Of a stretch of DNA of 45,825 nucleotides, positions 16,015 through 24,295 are shown piece after piece. The DNA comes from an uncultured Eubacteriales bacterium. GTDB taxonomy: Bacteria > Bacillota > Clostridia > Oscillospirales > Oscillospiraceae. The DNA is taken from assembly GCA_900317855.1 (NCBI GenBank), contig ONIG01000016.1, positions 1 to 45,825 on the forward strand, read 5' to 3'. The first letter of the stretch is position 1; each line of letters begins with the position of its first letter. Position numbers and translations under genes: made by a program. Below the pieces are notes generated by a model that was not told where the DNA came from, did no database searches, and worked only from the letters and a program-made list of their open reading frames with translations.

Positions 16015-17493
16015 TCACAGGATGATGCAGATCAGGGTGCCGCTGCCCTCGTTGACGACACGCTGCAGTGTCTCCTGCAGCTTGCTAACGGCTTTGGTCG
16101 GCAGACAGCTGAGTTTTTCCTCCACGCCTTCCTGCGCGATCGTATAGATCGGCTTCCCGAAAATGTTGGACTGCCAGAGCTGCTCGACATCGCCGTCAAA
16201 GCCCTGCAGCAGGAAGCCGAGAATCTCGCTTGAGGCATTCTCTCCACCGATCTCCGGCGAGACCTCCGTCTCGATATTGGTCTGGAACATATGAATGGCT
16301 TTGGCGCTGGCCTTAAGCCGGACGCCGTAGCGCCCGCCCTTGCGGACGATCTCCGGCTCTGCCAGCTGCAGGTCAGCGTCCGACGGCATGACGACCCCGT
16401 AGCCCTTGCTGCGCACATCCTCCAGCGCGCCGCGGATGTGCTGATAGTCGGCCTGGATGCGCCCCATTTCCGTCAGAAACGAGATGAGCTCCCCGTCACT
16501 GCGCAGGGCAACGCCAGCCTGCTCGCTGATGATGCTGTAGTACAGTGCGCGCGGAAATGTGAGCACATAGCAAACGGCCCCGGTGTCCACGGAGACGTTT
16601 TCCACGTCTGCCGCTTCCAGCAGCTCGCTGTCTGTGAGCGCCTGTGCCGCGCGCTGCGCATCACGCAGGCGGTGCAGCGACGGCATCTGTTCGCGCAGCA
16701 GCGCATAGAGCTGCTGCTTTGTTTCGTTTTCGGGCGGCAGAACGTCCATCCACTCCGGCATGCGGAAGCAGGCCTCCGTGACCGGAAATTCGTACAGCAC
16801 CGAACGCAAAATCTCCAGAATATCCTGCTCCGTCAGCTCCAGACAATTGACCGGCAGGCAGGCGGCATCGTACTGCTCGCGCAGTTGAGCCGCCAATGTC
16901 TGTGCGGCCTCCCCCGCCGGATCGGCCGTGTTGAGCAGGATGAGAAATGGCTTGCCGATGTCCTGCAGCTCTGCAACGATGCGCGCTTCCGCTGCGGCAT
17001 AGTCCTCCCGCGCGAGCTCGGTCACACTGCCGTCGGTCGTGACGACGATGCCGATCGTCGAGTGTTCGCGGATAACTTTGCGTGTCCCCTCTTCCGCCGC
17101 TGCGCGCATGGGGATCTCGTGATCGTACCACGGCGTTGTGACCAGACGCTCTTCCCCGTTTTCGTACTGACCGTTTGCGCCGGGGATCATGTATCCAACA
17201 CTGTCGATCAGCCGCACGGAGGCATGCACGGATGCATCCAGCTCGATCGAGACGGCATCCTCCGGGACAAACTTCGGTTCTGCGGTCATGATCGTCCGGC
17301 CGGAGCCGCTTTGCGGCAGCTCGTCGCGCGCACGCTCCCGCACGTAATCATCGGAAATATTCGGAAGCACGAGCGTTTCCATGAAGCGTTTGATGAAGGT
17401 CGATTTCCCGGTGCGCACCGGGCCGACAACGCCGATGTAAATATTCCCGCCGGTACGGGCGGCAATGTCTGCGTAAATTGAAGAATTGTCCAT
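16015..17493 (-). CDS. spoIVA: Stage IV sporulation protein A (coat basement ATPase)
   Basis: SpoIVA polymerises by ATP hydrolysis on the outer forespore membrane and forms the platform for the spore coat. The 492-residue length equals the family norm. The N-terminus MDNSSIYADIAARTGGNIYI is diagnostic, followed by Walker A GPVRTGKS (24-31), a switch block (GRTIMTAEPKFVP), DSVGYMIPGA and TPWYDHEIPM. The C-terminus carries the conserved membrane-targeting region, ending GTLICIIL. The ATG at 17493 has GAGGAGAGG upstream. It is a single gene between a near-perfect sigma-E promoter and a terminator, as expected for mother-cell expression. Confidence 0.96.
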   Translation of the reverse strand: MDNSSIYADIAARTGGNIYIGVVGPVRTGKSTFIKRFMETLVLPNISDDYVRERARDELPQSGSGRTIMTAEPKFVPEDAVSIELDASVHASVRLIDSVGYMIPGANGQYENGEERLVTTPWYDHEIPMRAAAEEGTRKVIREHSTIGIVVTTDGSVTELAREDYAAAEARIVAELQDIGKPFLILLNTADPAGEAAQTLAAQLREQYDAACLPVNCLELTEQDILEILRSVLYEFPVTEACFRMPEWMDVLPPENETKQQLYALLREQMPSLHRLRDAQRAAQALTDSELLEAADVENVSVDTGAVCYVLTFPRALYYSIISEQAGVALRSDGELISFLTEMGRIQADYQHIRGALEDVRSKGYGVVMPSDADLQLAEPEIVRKGGRYGVRLKASAKAIHMFQTNIETEVSPEIGGENASSEILGFLLQGFDGDVEQLWQSNIFGKPIYTIAQEGVEEKLSCLPTKAVSKLQETLQRVVNEGSGTLICIIL

Positions 17494-17525
17494 TCTGTCG
17501 TCCTCTCCTCATCAGTCTTACCAAA

Positions 17526-17554
17526 ACTGTATGAGGTCTGGGACGAGAATATGC
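17526..17554 (-). promoter_or_regulatory. Sigma-E promoter of spoIVA
   Basis: Minus-strand GCATATT (17554-17548), 14 bp, CATACAGT (17533-17526). Both boxes fit the sigma-E consensus KMATATT / CATACANT, with transcription start about 25 bp before the ATG. Confidence 0.75.
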
Positions 17555-17577
17555 CGCCGGCAGTGTACCGGCGGCAT
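17551..17577 (-). terminator. Hairpin after nif3, weak terminator
   Basis: ATGCCGCCGG/CCGGCGGCAT perfect 10-bp stem with a 7-nt loop, 3 bp past the nif3 stop. It lacks a clean T-run and overlaps the -35 of the spoIVA promoter. Confidence 0.55.
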
Positions 17578-17580
17578 ACA

Positions 17581-18381
17581 TTATGGACAATATGTCTGTG
17601 CAGTCTGATGGTGCACCTGACTGATGGCAAACGCGACGTTCGGGAACCGCGGCTGAAGTTTCGCCTGCAGGACAGGGATGACCACATTTTCCGTGCAGAA
17701 GTGGTCGGCGTCGATCAGATTGATACCGAGTTCCTTCGCTGCGAGGAAGCGGTCGTACTTCACGTCCGCCGTCACGAATGTATCGCAGCCCTTCGCAGCC
17801 GCCAGCTCCAGCATATTCCCACCGGAGCCGCCGCAGACCGCGAGCCTTTCGACCGGCAGCCCGCCGTCCACGTACCGCAGTCCGTTGGCATGCAGGTGTC
17901 CGGCAACGTAGGGCAGAAATTCTGCCATGGTCATGGGCTCCGGCAGCTTCCCAATGCGGCCGCAGGTAAGCGCGCTCCCGTCAATTGCCGTACCGGCCGG
18001 TTCCAGACCACCGGTGACCTCCGCACCCAGCGCCGCCATGAGCGCATCATTGACGCCGCCGTCGGCAATGTCCAGATTCGTGTGCATACAGATGGCGGAA
18101 ATGCCATACCGCGCCAGCGCCAGTACCTTGCGTCCGGCGAGATCATCCGTCGTCGCGTGCCGCAGCGGCGTAAAGATGAGCGGGTGGTGGGAAACAATGA
18201 GCTGCGCGCGCAGCTCGACCGCTTCCGCGATCACGTCGTCCGTGATGTCCAGCGCCAGCAGAGCTTTTTTCACCGCAGCGCCGCCGTCACCGACCAGAAA
18301 GCCGGCGTTATCAAAGTCCATCTGATACCGTACCGGCGCGATCTCGTTTAAGAAAGTGTAGATGTCGTTTACAATTGCCAT
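17581..18381 (-). CDS. Nif3-like dinuclear metal centre protein (YqfO family)
   Basis: A 266-residue NIF3/DUF34 protein that binds two metal ions. Metal-binding blocks are visible: SHHPLIFTPLR near 63-73, CMHTNLDIADGGVND near 97-111, and the C-terminal DADHFCTENVV (His and Glu ligands). GGLPVERLAVCGGSGG follows the family pattern. The ATG at 18381 has a perfect GGAGG eight bases upstream and lies 13 bases inside the end of trmK, so the two are coupled, as in many Firmicutes (yqfN-yqfO). Biochemical function is unsettled in the family. Confidence 0.92.
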   Translation of the reverse strand: MAIVNDIYTFLNEIAPVRYQMDFDNAGFLVGDGGAAVKKALLALDITDDVIAEAVELRAQLIVSHHPLIFTPLRHATTDDLAGRKVLALARYGISAICMHTNLDIADGGVNDALMAALGAEVTGGLEPAGTAIDGSALTCGRIGKLPEPMTMAEFLPYVAGHLHANGLRYVDGGLPVERLAVCGGSGGNMLELAAAKGCDTFVTADVKYDRFLAAKELGINLIDADHFCTENVVIPVLQAKLQPRFPNVAFAISQVHHQTAQTYCP

Positions 18382-19067
18382 GTCTGTACCTCCTTCAGGC
18401 AGGCCTGCAGCTGCGAGAGCCGCGCATCGAGCGCTGCCAGTTCTGCCGCCGGTGTCTGCTTTGCATACGCCATGCCGGCACGTGCACGTGTTTGCCGCCG
18501 GATCTCTTCCTTCAGGTGCTCCGTCAGCAGCGGGTCCCGGCGCCGAAGCAGCAGCTGCTCCACTGTGTATGTCTGCACCGCCGGTTGCCCAAGCACACGC
18601 AGAACGAGATAGCGCTTCCCGGCGTCGCGGCACAGAGCTGCGTCCTTAATCGTGAACCCGTTGCGCCAGAGCCAATCCGTCAGCTCCGGCACTTTGCTCT
18701 GCGGCTGCAAAACGAGCTGTTTTCCCTGCTGCTGCAGCCACGGCGCAGCCGCCAGGATCGCGCAGATCGTCTCCCCGCCCATGCCGGCAATGGTAATGAC
18801 ATCCGCTGCTTGCACGCCCGAAAACTGCAAACCGTCCGCCTGCACGAACCGAAAGTGCTCCTCCAGATCGTAGGCAGCGGCAGACTGCCGCGCATTGGCG
18901 AGCGGTCCGGCATGAATGTCGGCTGCAATCGCCGATTGAATGACGCCGTTTTGCAGCAGCCAGACCGGCAAATACCCGTGATCCGTGCCGATATCCGCAG
19001 CGCAGGCACACGGCGGCACAAAGTCCGCGACCATTTGCAGCCGCGGCGACAGGTGAATGTAATCCAT
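18369..19067 (-). CDS. trmK: tRNA (adenine(22)-N1)-methyltransferase TrmK
   Basis: An SAM-dependent enzyme that methylates N1 of A22 in the tRNA D-loop. It has 232 residues. The N-terminus MDYIHLSPRLQMVADFVP and the SAM motif ADIGTDHGYLPVWLL (about 23-38) are diagnostic, followed by AADIHAGPLANAR and the IAGMGGETIC motif. The C-terminal part is the helical coiled-coil domain of the family. It is the upstream partner of nif3. Confidence 0.93.
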   Translation of the reverse strand: MDYIHLSPRLQMVADFVPPCACAADIGTDHGYLPVWLLQNGVIQSAIAADIHAGPLANARQSAAAYDLEEHFRFVQADGLQFSGVQAADVITIAGMGGETICAILAAAPWLQQQGKQLVLQPQSKVPELTDWLWRNGFTIKDAALCRDAGKRYLVLRVLGQPAVQTYTVEQLLLRRRDPLLTEHLKEEIRRQTRARAGMAYAKQTPAAELAALDARLSQLQACLKEVQTWQL

Positions 19068-19088
19068 AAATCTCTCCCCAGAAACGCC

Positions 19089-19113
19089 AAAAGCCGGCGT
19101 ACCGCCGGCTTTT
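19089..19113 (-). terminator. Terminator of the DUF1858 gene
   Basis: AAAAGCCGGC/GCCGGCTTTT with a 5-nt loop, 18 bp past the DUF1858 stop and just upstream of trmK. Confidence 0.8.
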
Positions 19114-19130
19114 GATCCTTGTCTGTATCT

Positions 19131-19334
19131 TTACAGGCTCTCCAGATAGGTGCGCAGCTGCTCGAGGAACTCGTCCGGGTCGACGTCGTGCGCGAGGCAG
19201 GCCTGCTCCAGCGTCTCGCCGCTGGCCATGGCGCAGCCAAGGCAGTGCATGCCAATGTTCTGGAACACGGGCATGGCTTCCGGCGCATTGGCCAGGATCT
19301 CCGAAATCATCGTATCTCTGGAAATTTCAAACAT
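19131..19334 (-). CDS. DUF1858 domain protein (hybrid-cluster-associated redox disulfide type)
   Basis: A 67-residue protein that is almost entirely the DUF1858 domain. It contains the CxxC motif HCLGCA, typical of small redox or metal-binding proteins found alone or fused to hybrid-cluster or DUF438 proteins. A strong SD (GGAGG) precedes the ATG at 19334. It is monocistronic between two terminators. A redox role is plausible from the family but not proven. Confidence 0.85.
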   Translation of the reverse strand: MFEISRDTMISEILANAPEAMPVFQNIGMHCLGCAMASGETLEQACLAHDVDPDEFLEQLRTYLESL

Positions 19335-19365
19335 AACTTTTTACCTCCGATAGTTTGCTTGTGAG

Positions 19366-19402
19366 AAAATGATTGGGTCGCACGAAGCGCCCCAATCATT
19401 TT
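19366..19402 (-). terminator. Terminator of the zinc-ribbon gene
   Basis: AATGATTGGG + GCGC pairing with CCCAATCATT, ending in TTTTC on the minus strand, 18 bp past the stop. Confidence 0.8.
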
Positions 19403-19420
19403 AACCAGTTTATCTGCTGA

Positions 19421-19699
19421 TTAGTGCTGCTCTCTCATCTTCGCGAAGCACTCACTGCAGTAGACAGGACGGTCAGACTTCGGCTCAAACGGAACTCTGG
19501 CCTCGCCGCCGCAGGCAGCGCAGGTAGCAGTGAAGAACTCGCGGGGACCGCGGGCGGCGTTCTTGCGCGCGTCACGGCAGGCCTTGCAGCGCTGGGGCTC
19601 ATTCTGGAAGCCCTTTTCCGCATAGAATTCCTGCTCACCGGCGGTGAAAACGAACTCTGCGCCGCACTCTTTGCACTTCAACGTTTTGTCTTCGAACAT
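19421..19699 (-). CDS. Zinc-ribbon domain protein (probable zf-trcl type)
   Basis: A 92-residue protein with four CxxC knuckles: CKECG near 10, CKAC near 39, CAACG near 60 and CSEC near 83. They could bind two zinc ions. Highly charged linkers follow. The ATG at 19699 has GAGG seven bases upstream. It directly follows sigH (46 bp) on the same strand, with no terminator between, so it is probably co-transcribed. Function is unknown; nucleic-acid binding is a guess from the ribbons. Confidence 0.82.
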   Translation of the reverse strand: MFEDKTLKCKECGAEFVFTAGEQEFYAEKGFQNEPQRCKACRDARKNAARGPREFFTATCAACGGEARVPFEPKSDRPVYCSECFAKMREQH

Positions 19700-19745
19700 G
19701 ATAAATCCTCTCTTTTGAAAAACTTGCCTCTCGGCTATATTGCGT

Positions 19746-20366
19746 TCAGCTTTTGCTGAAGTCGCTGAAATTGGGGAGCCGCGCCAGTTTGCGGCGGATC
19801 CGCTGCACGGCATTGTCAATGGATTTTTCGGATTTATTCGTCTCGGCCGCCATCTCGGCATAGGACAAACCGGACAAATATAGCCGAAGCACCTGCGCTT
19901 CAAACGCTGACAAATACCGGGTAAATGCGGATAATAGCTCTTGTTCACTCTCTCTGGCCAGAACCTGCTCCTCAGTAACACGACAATTTGCTTCCGGATA
20001 GGTGGACGCCTGGGTCTGTGATTCTTCTGAGAGGATGCTGTCTAGGGAAATGCCGCTGTTGAGCGGAGAATGCTTCTGCCTGGAAGCAGACTTGATCGCG
20101 CTGTAAATGCGGTTGCTGATGCAGACTTCCGCATAAGCCTTGAAGGGTACGTTGGACGCCGGGTCATACTGCCGGATCGCCGAGAGCAGGCCAAGCATTC
20201 CCTCCTGAATGAGATCTTCACTGTCACCGCCGATGAGAAACAGCGGGCGCGCGCAGATGCGCACCAGACGGCTGTAACGCTCGGCGAGCGCTTCCTCCGC
20301 CGCGGCATCCCCGGCAGTCACCAATGACAACAGCTGTGCATCAGACAGTTTGGAATCATCCTTCAT
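19746..20366 (-). CDS. sigH: RNA polymerase sigma-H-like factor (sporulation/post-exponential)
   Basis: A 206-residue sigma-70 family protein with region 2 (ALAERYSRLVRICARPLFLIGGDSEDLIQEGMLGLLSAIRQYDP, quoted only as location about 26-70) and region 4 (LSAFEAQVLRLYLSGLSYAEMA, helix-turn-helix near 150-185). The short region between them and the N-terminus KLSDAQLLSLV fit SigH, which activates early sporulation genes. The ATG at 20366 was chosen; upstream TTG codons exist but are poorly spaced from an SD. A strong sigma-A-type promoter lies upstream. Confidence 0.85.
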   Translation of the reverse strand: MKDDSKLSDAQLLSLVTAGDAAAEEALAERYSRLVRICARPLFLIGGDSEDLIQEGMLGLLSAIRQYDPASNVPFKAYAEVCISNRIYSAIKSASRQKHSPLNSGISLDSILSEESQTQASTYPEANCRVTEEQVLARESEQELLSAFTRYLSAFEAQVLRLYLSGLSYAEMAAETNKSEKSIDNAVQRIRRKLARLPNFSDFSKS

Positions 20367-20398
20367 AGCCTTCAAAACTCCAATACCACGCAAAACAA

Positions 20399-20426
20399 AT
20401 TATAACTAAAAACGCTGAAAAGTCAA
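20399..20426 (-). promoter_or_regulatory. Sigma-A promoter of sigH
   Basis: Minus-strand TTGACT (20426-20421), 16 bp, TATAAT (20404-20399). Confidence 0.65.
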
Positions 20427-20473
20427 TATATTTTTGTACAAAATGCACGTTTTCGGCGACATTCAGCGATTTT

Positions 20474-21514
20474 TCAAAGATCGATCTCCTGCTGGCCGAT
20501 ATATTCCAGGCCAAGATGCTCGTAGGCACGGCGTGTGACGCAGCGGCCGCGGGGCGTGCGCGTCAAAAAGCCCTGCTGCAGCAGATACGGCTCATAGACA
20601 TCCTCGAGCGTTACAGCCTCCTCGCCGATCGTCGCCGCGAGCGTCTCGAGACCGACCGGTCCACCGTGATAAAACTCGATGATGCTGCGCAGCATCCGCC
20701 GGTCGGTCGCATCGAGCCCCAGCTCGTCCACTTCGAGGCGCAGCAGCGCGGCGTTGGCAACTTCTTTCGTGATGACACCATCAGCACGCACCTGCGCATA
20801 ATCGCGCACGCGCTTGAGCAGGCGGTTGGCGATACGCGGCGTGCCGCGCGAGCGCGAGGCGATCTCATGCGCGCCGGCGCTATCGATCTCCACCTTGAGG
20901 ATCCCGGCGCTGCGCTCCACGATCTTCTGCAGCTCTTCCGGACTGTAGAGTTCCAGACGCAGATTGACACCAAAGCGGTCGCGCAGCGGCGCGGTCAGCT
21001 GGCCGGCGCGCGTGGTCGCTCCGATGAGCGTGAAACGCGGCAGATCCAGCCGGATCGAATTGGCCGATGGGCCCTTGCCGATGATGATATCGATCGCATA
21101 GTCCTCCATAGCGGGGTAAAGGATCTCCTCGACCGCGCGGTTAAGGCGGTGGATCTCATCCACAAACAGGATGTCATTTTCCTGCAGGTTGGTCAGCAGC
21201 GCCGCCAGATCGCCGGCCTTTTCGATGGCCGGGCCGGAGGTGATGCGCATATTCACGCCCATCTCATTTGCGATGACGGCGGCCATCGTCGTCTTGCCCA
21301 GACCCGGAGGGCCGTAGAGCAGCACGTGGTCGAGCGGCTCACCGCGCAGACGTGCTGCGTCAATGCAGACTTGCAGGTTTTCCTTCGCTTTTTCCTGACC
21401 GGTGTAATCCTTCAGCAGCCGCGGGCGCAGAGAACCCTCGCCGGAATCCTCCGGAAGCACGCGGGAGGAGGTGACGACCTCCTGCTGGGCGTCCTCAGAA
21501 AAACTGATGCTCAT
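20474..21514 (-). CDS. ruvB: Holliday junction branch migration helicase RuvB
   Basis: The AAA+ motor of the RuvAB complex. It has 346 residues. [18 protein letters not shown] near 28, Walker [12 protein letters not shown], Walker [12 protein letters not shown], the sensor/arginine-finger block [18 protein letters not shown] and a C-terminal winged helix ending [16 protein letters not shown] are all present. It is last in a ruvC-ruvA-ruvB operon with an 18-bp gap after ruvA. Confidence 0.97.
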   Translation of the reverse strand: MSISFSEDAQQEVVTSSRVLPEDSGEGSLRPRLLKDYTGQEKAKENLQVCIDAARLRGEPLDHVLLYGPPGLGKTTMAAVIANEMGVNMRITSGPAIEKAGDLAALLTNLQENDILFVDEIHRLNRAVEEILYPAMEDYAIDIIIGKGPSANSIRLDLPRFTLIGATTRAGQLTAPLRDRFGVNLRLELYSPEELQKIVERSAGILKVEIDSAGAHEIASRSRGTPRIANRLLKRVRDYAQVRADGVITKEVANAALLRLEVDELGLDATDRRMLRSIIEFYHGGPVGLETLAATIGEEAVTLEDVYEPYLLQQGFLTRTPRGRCVTRRAYEHLGLEYIGQQEIDL

Positions 21515-21532
21515 ATACGCTCCCTCCCCTGC

Positions 21533-22144
21533 TTACTGCTGCATCATGGTGCGCAGCGCGGCCTTGATAATCTGATCGGCGCTCATGCCCTCGATAGAAG
21601 GCAGCTTGCGCAGCGCCGCATTGATCTCCGGCATGCTGTAGCCAAGCACCGTCAGACCGGCGATCGCATCGCTGCGCGCGGCCGAGGCCGCGTCCGACGC
21701 GGGCACCGCCGGCGCCATATCCGCAAAGTCCACGCTTGCGCTCTCCTTGGCCATCTTGTCCTTGAGTTCGAGCAGGATGCGCTGTGCGATGCGCTTGCCG
21801 ATGCCGGGCGCACTCGTAAGCGCTTTCTCGTCGCCGTTGAGCACTGCCAGCGCCAGCCCGTCCGGGGTATTGGACGAAAGGATCGACAGCGCCGCCTTCG
21901 GCCCAACGCCGGAGATGGCGAGTAACAGCTCAAAGCAGTGCTTTTCGCTCTTACTGGCAAAGCCATAGAGATCATGCGCATCTTCGCGGATGATCTCGTA
22001 AGTATAGAGCTTGACGCGCTCACCGGTTTTGACACTGCTGATTGTGTTCAGGCTGGCGTTGAGCGCATAGCCGACCCCGCCGCACTCCAGCACGACCAAA
22101 TTTGGCTCGATATCGGTAACGACTCCGTTTATGTGGTAGAACAT
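21533..22144 (-). CDS. ruvA: Holliday junction DNA helicase subunit RuvA
   Basis: The tetrameric junction-binding protein. It has 203 residues. The N-terminal OB fold (MFYHINGVVTDIEPNLVVLE), two helix-hairpin-helix motifs (LLAISGVGPKAALSIL and LTSAPGIGKRIAQRIL) and the C-terminal RuvB-contacting three-helix domain (AIAGLTVLGYSMPEINAAL) are in order. It overlaps ruvC by 16 bases. Confidence 0.97.
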   Translation of the reverse strand: MFYHINGVVTDIEPNLVVLECGGVGYALNASLNTISSVKTGERVKLYTYEIIREDAHDLYGFASKSEKHCFELLLAISGVGPKAALSILSSNTPDGLALAVLNGDEKALTSAPGIGKRIAQRILLELKDKMAKESASVDFADMAPAVPASDAASAARSDAIAGLTVLGYSMPEINAALRKLPSIEGMSADQIIKAALRTMMQQ

Positions 22145-22644
22145 GGGTCAAACCTCTCCTGTTGATGGATCAAAGATGTGGCACTACGCGCATGGCACAG
22201 CGCGATGGCGACAGCGTCCGCTGCGTCGTCCGGCTTCGGCACCGCCTGCAGAGACAGGATGCGGCGCACCATGTCCATGACCTGCTTTTTGTCCGCGCGG
22301 CCGTATCCGACGACCGCCTGCTTGACCTGCAGCGGTGTGTATTCGTAGATCTGCAGCCCGGCCTGATAGCCAGAGAGCAGAATGATGCCGCGGCCGTGGG
22401 CAACGGCGATGCCGGTCGTGATATTCGTATTGAAAAACAGCTCCTCGACCGCCATCACTTCCGGATGGAACTGCGCGATGAGCTCGTTCAGGTCGCGGTA
22501 GATCTGGTCGAGTCTGCTCGACAGCTGTGTTTTCGCCGGTGTCGTAATCACGCCGCAGGTCAGCAGCCGCTGGCTGCGTTTTTCCGCGTCCAGCACCGCG
22601 AAGCCGACCGTGGCAATGCCGGGGTCAACGCCCAGGATCCGCAT
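22129..22644 (-). CDS. ruvC: Crossover junction endodeoxyribonuclease RuvC
   Basis: Resolves Holliday junctions by paired nicks. With the ATG at 22644 it has 171 residues. The acidic catalytic residues are visible: Asp in ILGVDPG, Glu in VEELFFN, and the Asp pair in PDDAADAVAIALCH. The family motif HGRGIILL is present. A second ATG two codons upstream is closer to the SD GGAG than usual, so 22644 is preferred. It is first in ruvCAB, with a promoter just upstream. Confidence 0.95.
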   Translation of the reverse strand: MRILGVDPGIATVGFAVLDAEKRSQRLLTCGVITTPAKTQLSSRLDQIYRDLNELIAQFHPEVMAVEELFFNTNITTGIAVAHGRGIILLSGYQAGLQIYEYTPLQVKQAVVGYGRADKKQVMDMVRRILSLQAVPKPDDAADAVAIALCHARSATSLIHQQERFDPCSTT

Positions 22645-22665
22645 ATGCATCACTCCAATTGAATA

Positions 22666-22694
22666 AATATAGCATATTTTCGCCCCGTAGGCAA
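22666..22694 (-). promoter_or_regulatory. Promoter of ruvCAB
   Basis: Minus-strand TTGCCT (22694-22689), 17 bp, TATATT (22671-22666), about 22 bp before the ruvC start. No LexA-type palindrome is apparent. Confidence 0.5.
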
Positions 22695-22708
22695 CTGCCG
22701 GGAAAAGA

Positions 22709-22738
22709 AAAAGCGCCCCGAGTCGTTTCGGAGCGCTT
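22709..22738 (-). terminator. Terminator of xerD
   Basis: AAGCGCTCCGA/TCGGGGCGCTT stem with one mismatch, followed by TTTCTTTT on the minus strand, 14 bp past the xerD stop. Confidence 0.88.
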
Positions 22739-22751
22739 GAAAACACGTATG

Positions 22752-23642
22752 TCACGCACGCGGGTGCGCCTTGTTGTAGACATCCTTGAGCTGCTTGCTG
22801 ACAAGGTGCGAATAGATCTGCGTCGAGGAGATATCCGCATGGCCGAGCATTTCCTGAATGGCGTGGATATCGGCGCCGTTTTCCAGCAGATGCGCCGCGA
22901 AGGAATGGCGCAGCGTGTGCGGCGTGATCGTTTTTTCGATACCGGCCTTGGTCTGATAGTTCTTGATGAGCTTCCAGAAGCCCTGACGCGACATCCGTTC
23001 CCCGCTGACGTTGACGAACAGCGCCTGTTCATCCGGCGCAGCGATCATCTGCGGGCGGATGAAGTTGATGTATTCCGTAAGGGCACGCACGGCCGCCGGA
23101 TACATGGGGATCATGCGCGCCTTGTCGCGGCCCTGGCAACGGATCACACCTGCAAACAGATTCACGTCCGTGATGTTCAGCGAGATCAGCTCGCTGACGC
23201 GGATGCCGGTCGCATACAGCAGCTCAAGCATGGCGCGGTCGCGGTAGCCCTTGGCGTCCGTACACTCCGGCTGCGCCAGCAGCAGCTCGACTTCCTTGCT
23301 TGAGAGGATCTGCGGCAGCTTCTGCTTGGCCTTGTCCGGCACGAGCTTGCCGGTCGGATTATGCTGCACATAGTGATTATTGAGCAGAAACCCATAGAAA
23401 TTCTTCAGCGATGCGATTGCCCGGGAAACCGTGGCAACGGACTTGCCGTTGCTGCGCATCCAGTCGATGTATTCACACAGCTCTTCCTCTTCCGCGGAGC
23501 CGAGATCGGCGTCCGTGTGTGCATGCAGATATTCGCTGAGTTGGCGGATATCCCGCAGGTATGAGGAAATCGTGTTTTGCGAGGAGCGCTTGACATCGCG
23601 CAGATAGGATTCGAACAATTCCATTCCGTCGGAATCCCGCAT
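22752..23642 (-). CDS. xerD: Site-specific tyrosine recombinase XerD
   Basis: A chromosome-dimer resolution recombinase of 296 residues. The N-terminal core-binding domain (about 8-90) is followed by the catalytic domain with Arg in TGIRVSELISL, Lys in GRDKARMIPMY, HTLRHSFAAHLL, and GHADISSTQIYSHL with the Tyr nucleophile. Length and motif wording match XerD of Clostridia, and its position next to a SpoIIM-like gene mirrors the spoIIM/ripX neighbourhood of Bacillus. The ATG at 23642 follows GGGGG by eight bases. Confidence 0.92.
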   Translation of the reverse strand: MRDSDGMELFESYLRDVKRSSQNTISSYLRDIRQLSEYLHAHTDADLGSAEEEELCEYIDWMRSNGKSVATVSRAIASLKNFYGFLLNNHYVQHNPTGKLVPDKAKQKLPQILSSKEVELLLAQPECTDAKGYRDRAMLELLYATGIRVSELISLNITDVNLFAGVIRCQGRDKARMIPMYPAAVRALTEYINFIRPQMIAAPDEQALFVNVSGERMSRQGFWKLIKNYQTKAGIEKTITPHTLRHSFAAHLLENGADIHAIQEMLGHADISSTQIYSHLVSKQLKDVYNKAHPRA

Positions 23643-23689
23643 GACGACTTCCCCCTTTCCAATCAGATTTCATCCACAGTGACCACGGG

Positions 23690-24295
23690 TCACAGAATAA
23701 GCCGTGTGAAGAACGGTACCGCATAGCACGCGGCGGCCGCAGCCGCCAGCAGCAGGCAGAACACAAGCGCCAGCTCCCGAGAATATCGCTCCGATGTCAC
23801 GGGAACCGGCAGGCCGCGCCGCTGCTCGAGCAGGCGCACAGACATCTGCGCGCAGAGCGTGCCGAGCAAAAACAGCGCCGGCACGAGAAAAATGCCGGGC
23901 AGCCCGACCGCAACGCATGAGAGCCAAAACGCATGATCGCAGCCGGAATTCAGGAAAGCCGCCGCCGTACAGGCGGACAGAAAGCCTTTGACCCCGAAAA
24001 CGGCCGGTATCAGCAAAAAGCCGAGATACGAGGTAGACAGCAGCAAAAACGCAAAACCATAGGCGCATGAGACGCACAGTTCCGGCAGCAGGCCGCCGTA
24101 TAGCGTCCCGCCCGCGCCGCTGCTGCTCAAAAAGGAAAGAACCGGATTCGACGGCTCCGGCAGCGCAGCGTTGGCGCCGAAGCAGCAGCCGATCACATAG
24201 CCCGCCGCCATATCAATCGCGATCAGCGGCGGCAGCGAAAAGTGAGATACGGCCGGTTTCCGGCGCACACGCAATCTGTTATGTCGCACATTCAT
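23690..24295 (-). CDS. SpoIIM-like polytopic membrane protein
   Basis: A 201-residue protein with five or so hydrophobic helices after a basic N-terminus (NVRHNRLRVRRKP). The FGVKGFLSACTAAAFL block and the following VGLPGIFLVPALFLLG resemble the KGF...LP..L..P pattern of stage II sporulation protein M (DUF95). SpoIIM drives forespore engulfment with SpoIID and SpoIIP. It precedes xerD in the same direction, as in Bacillus. The similarity is weak, so a generic membrane protein is possible. The ATG at 24295 lacks a clear SD. Confidence 0.5.
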   Translation of the reverse strand: MNVRHNRLRVRRKPAVSHFSLPPLIAIDMAAGYVIGCCFGANAALPEPSNPVLSFLSSSGAGGTLYGGLLPELCVSCAYGFAFLLLSTSYLGFLLIPAVFGVKGFLSACTAAAFLNSGCDHAFWLSCVAVGLPGIFLVPALFLLGTLCAQMSVRLLEQRRGLPVPVTSERYSRELALVFCLLLAAAAAACYAVPFFTRLIL

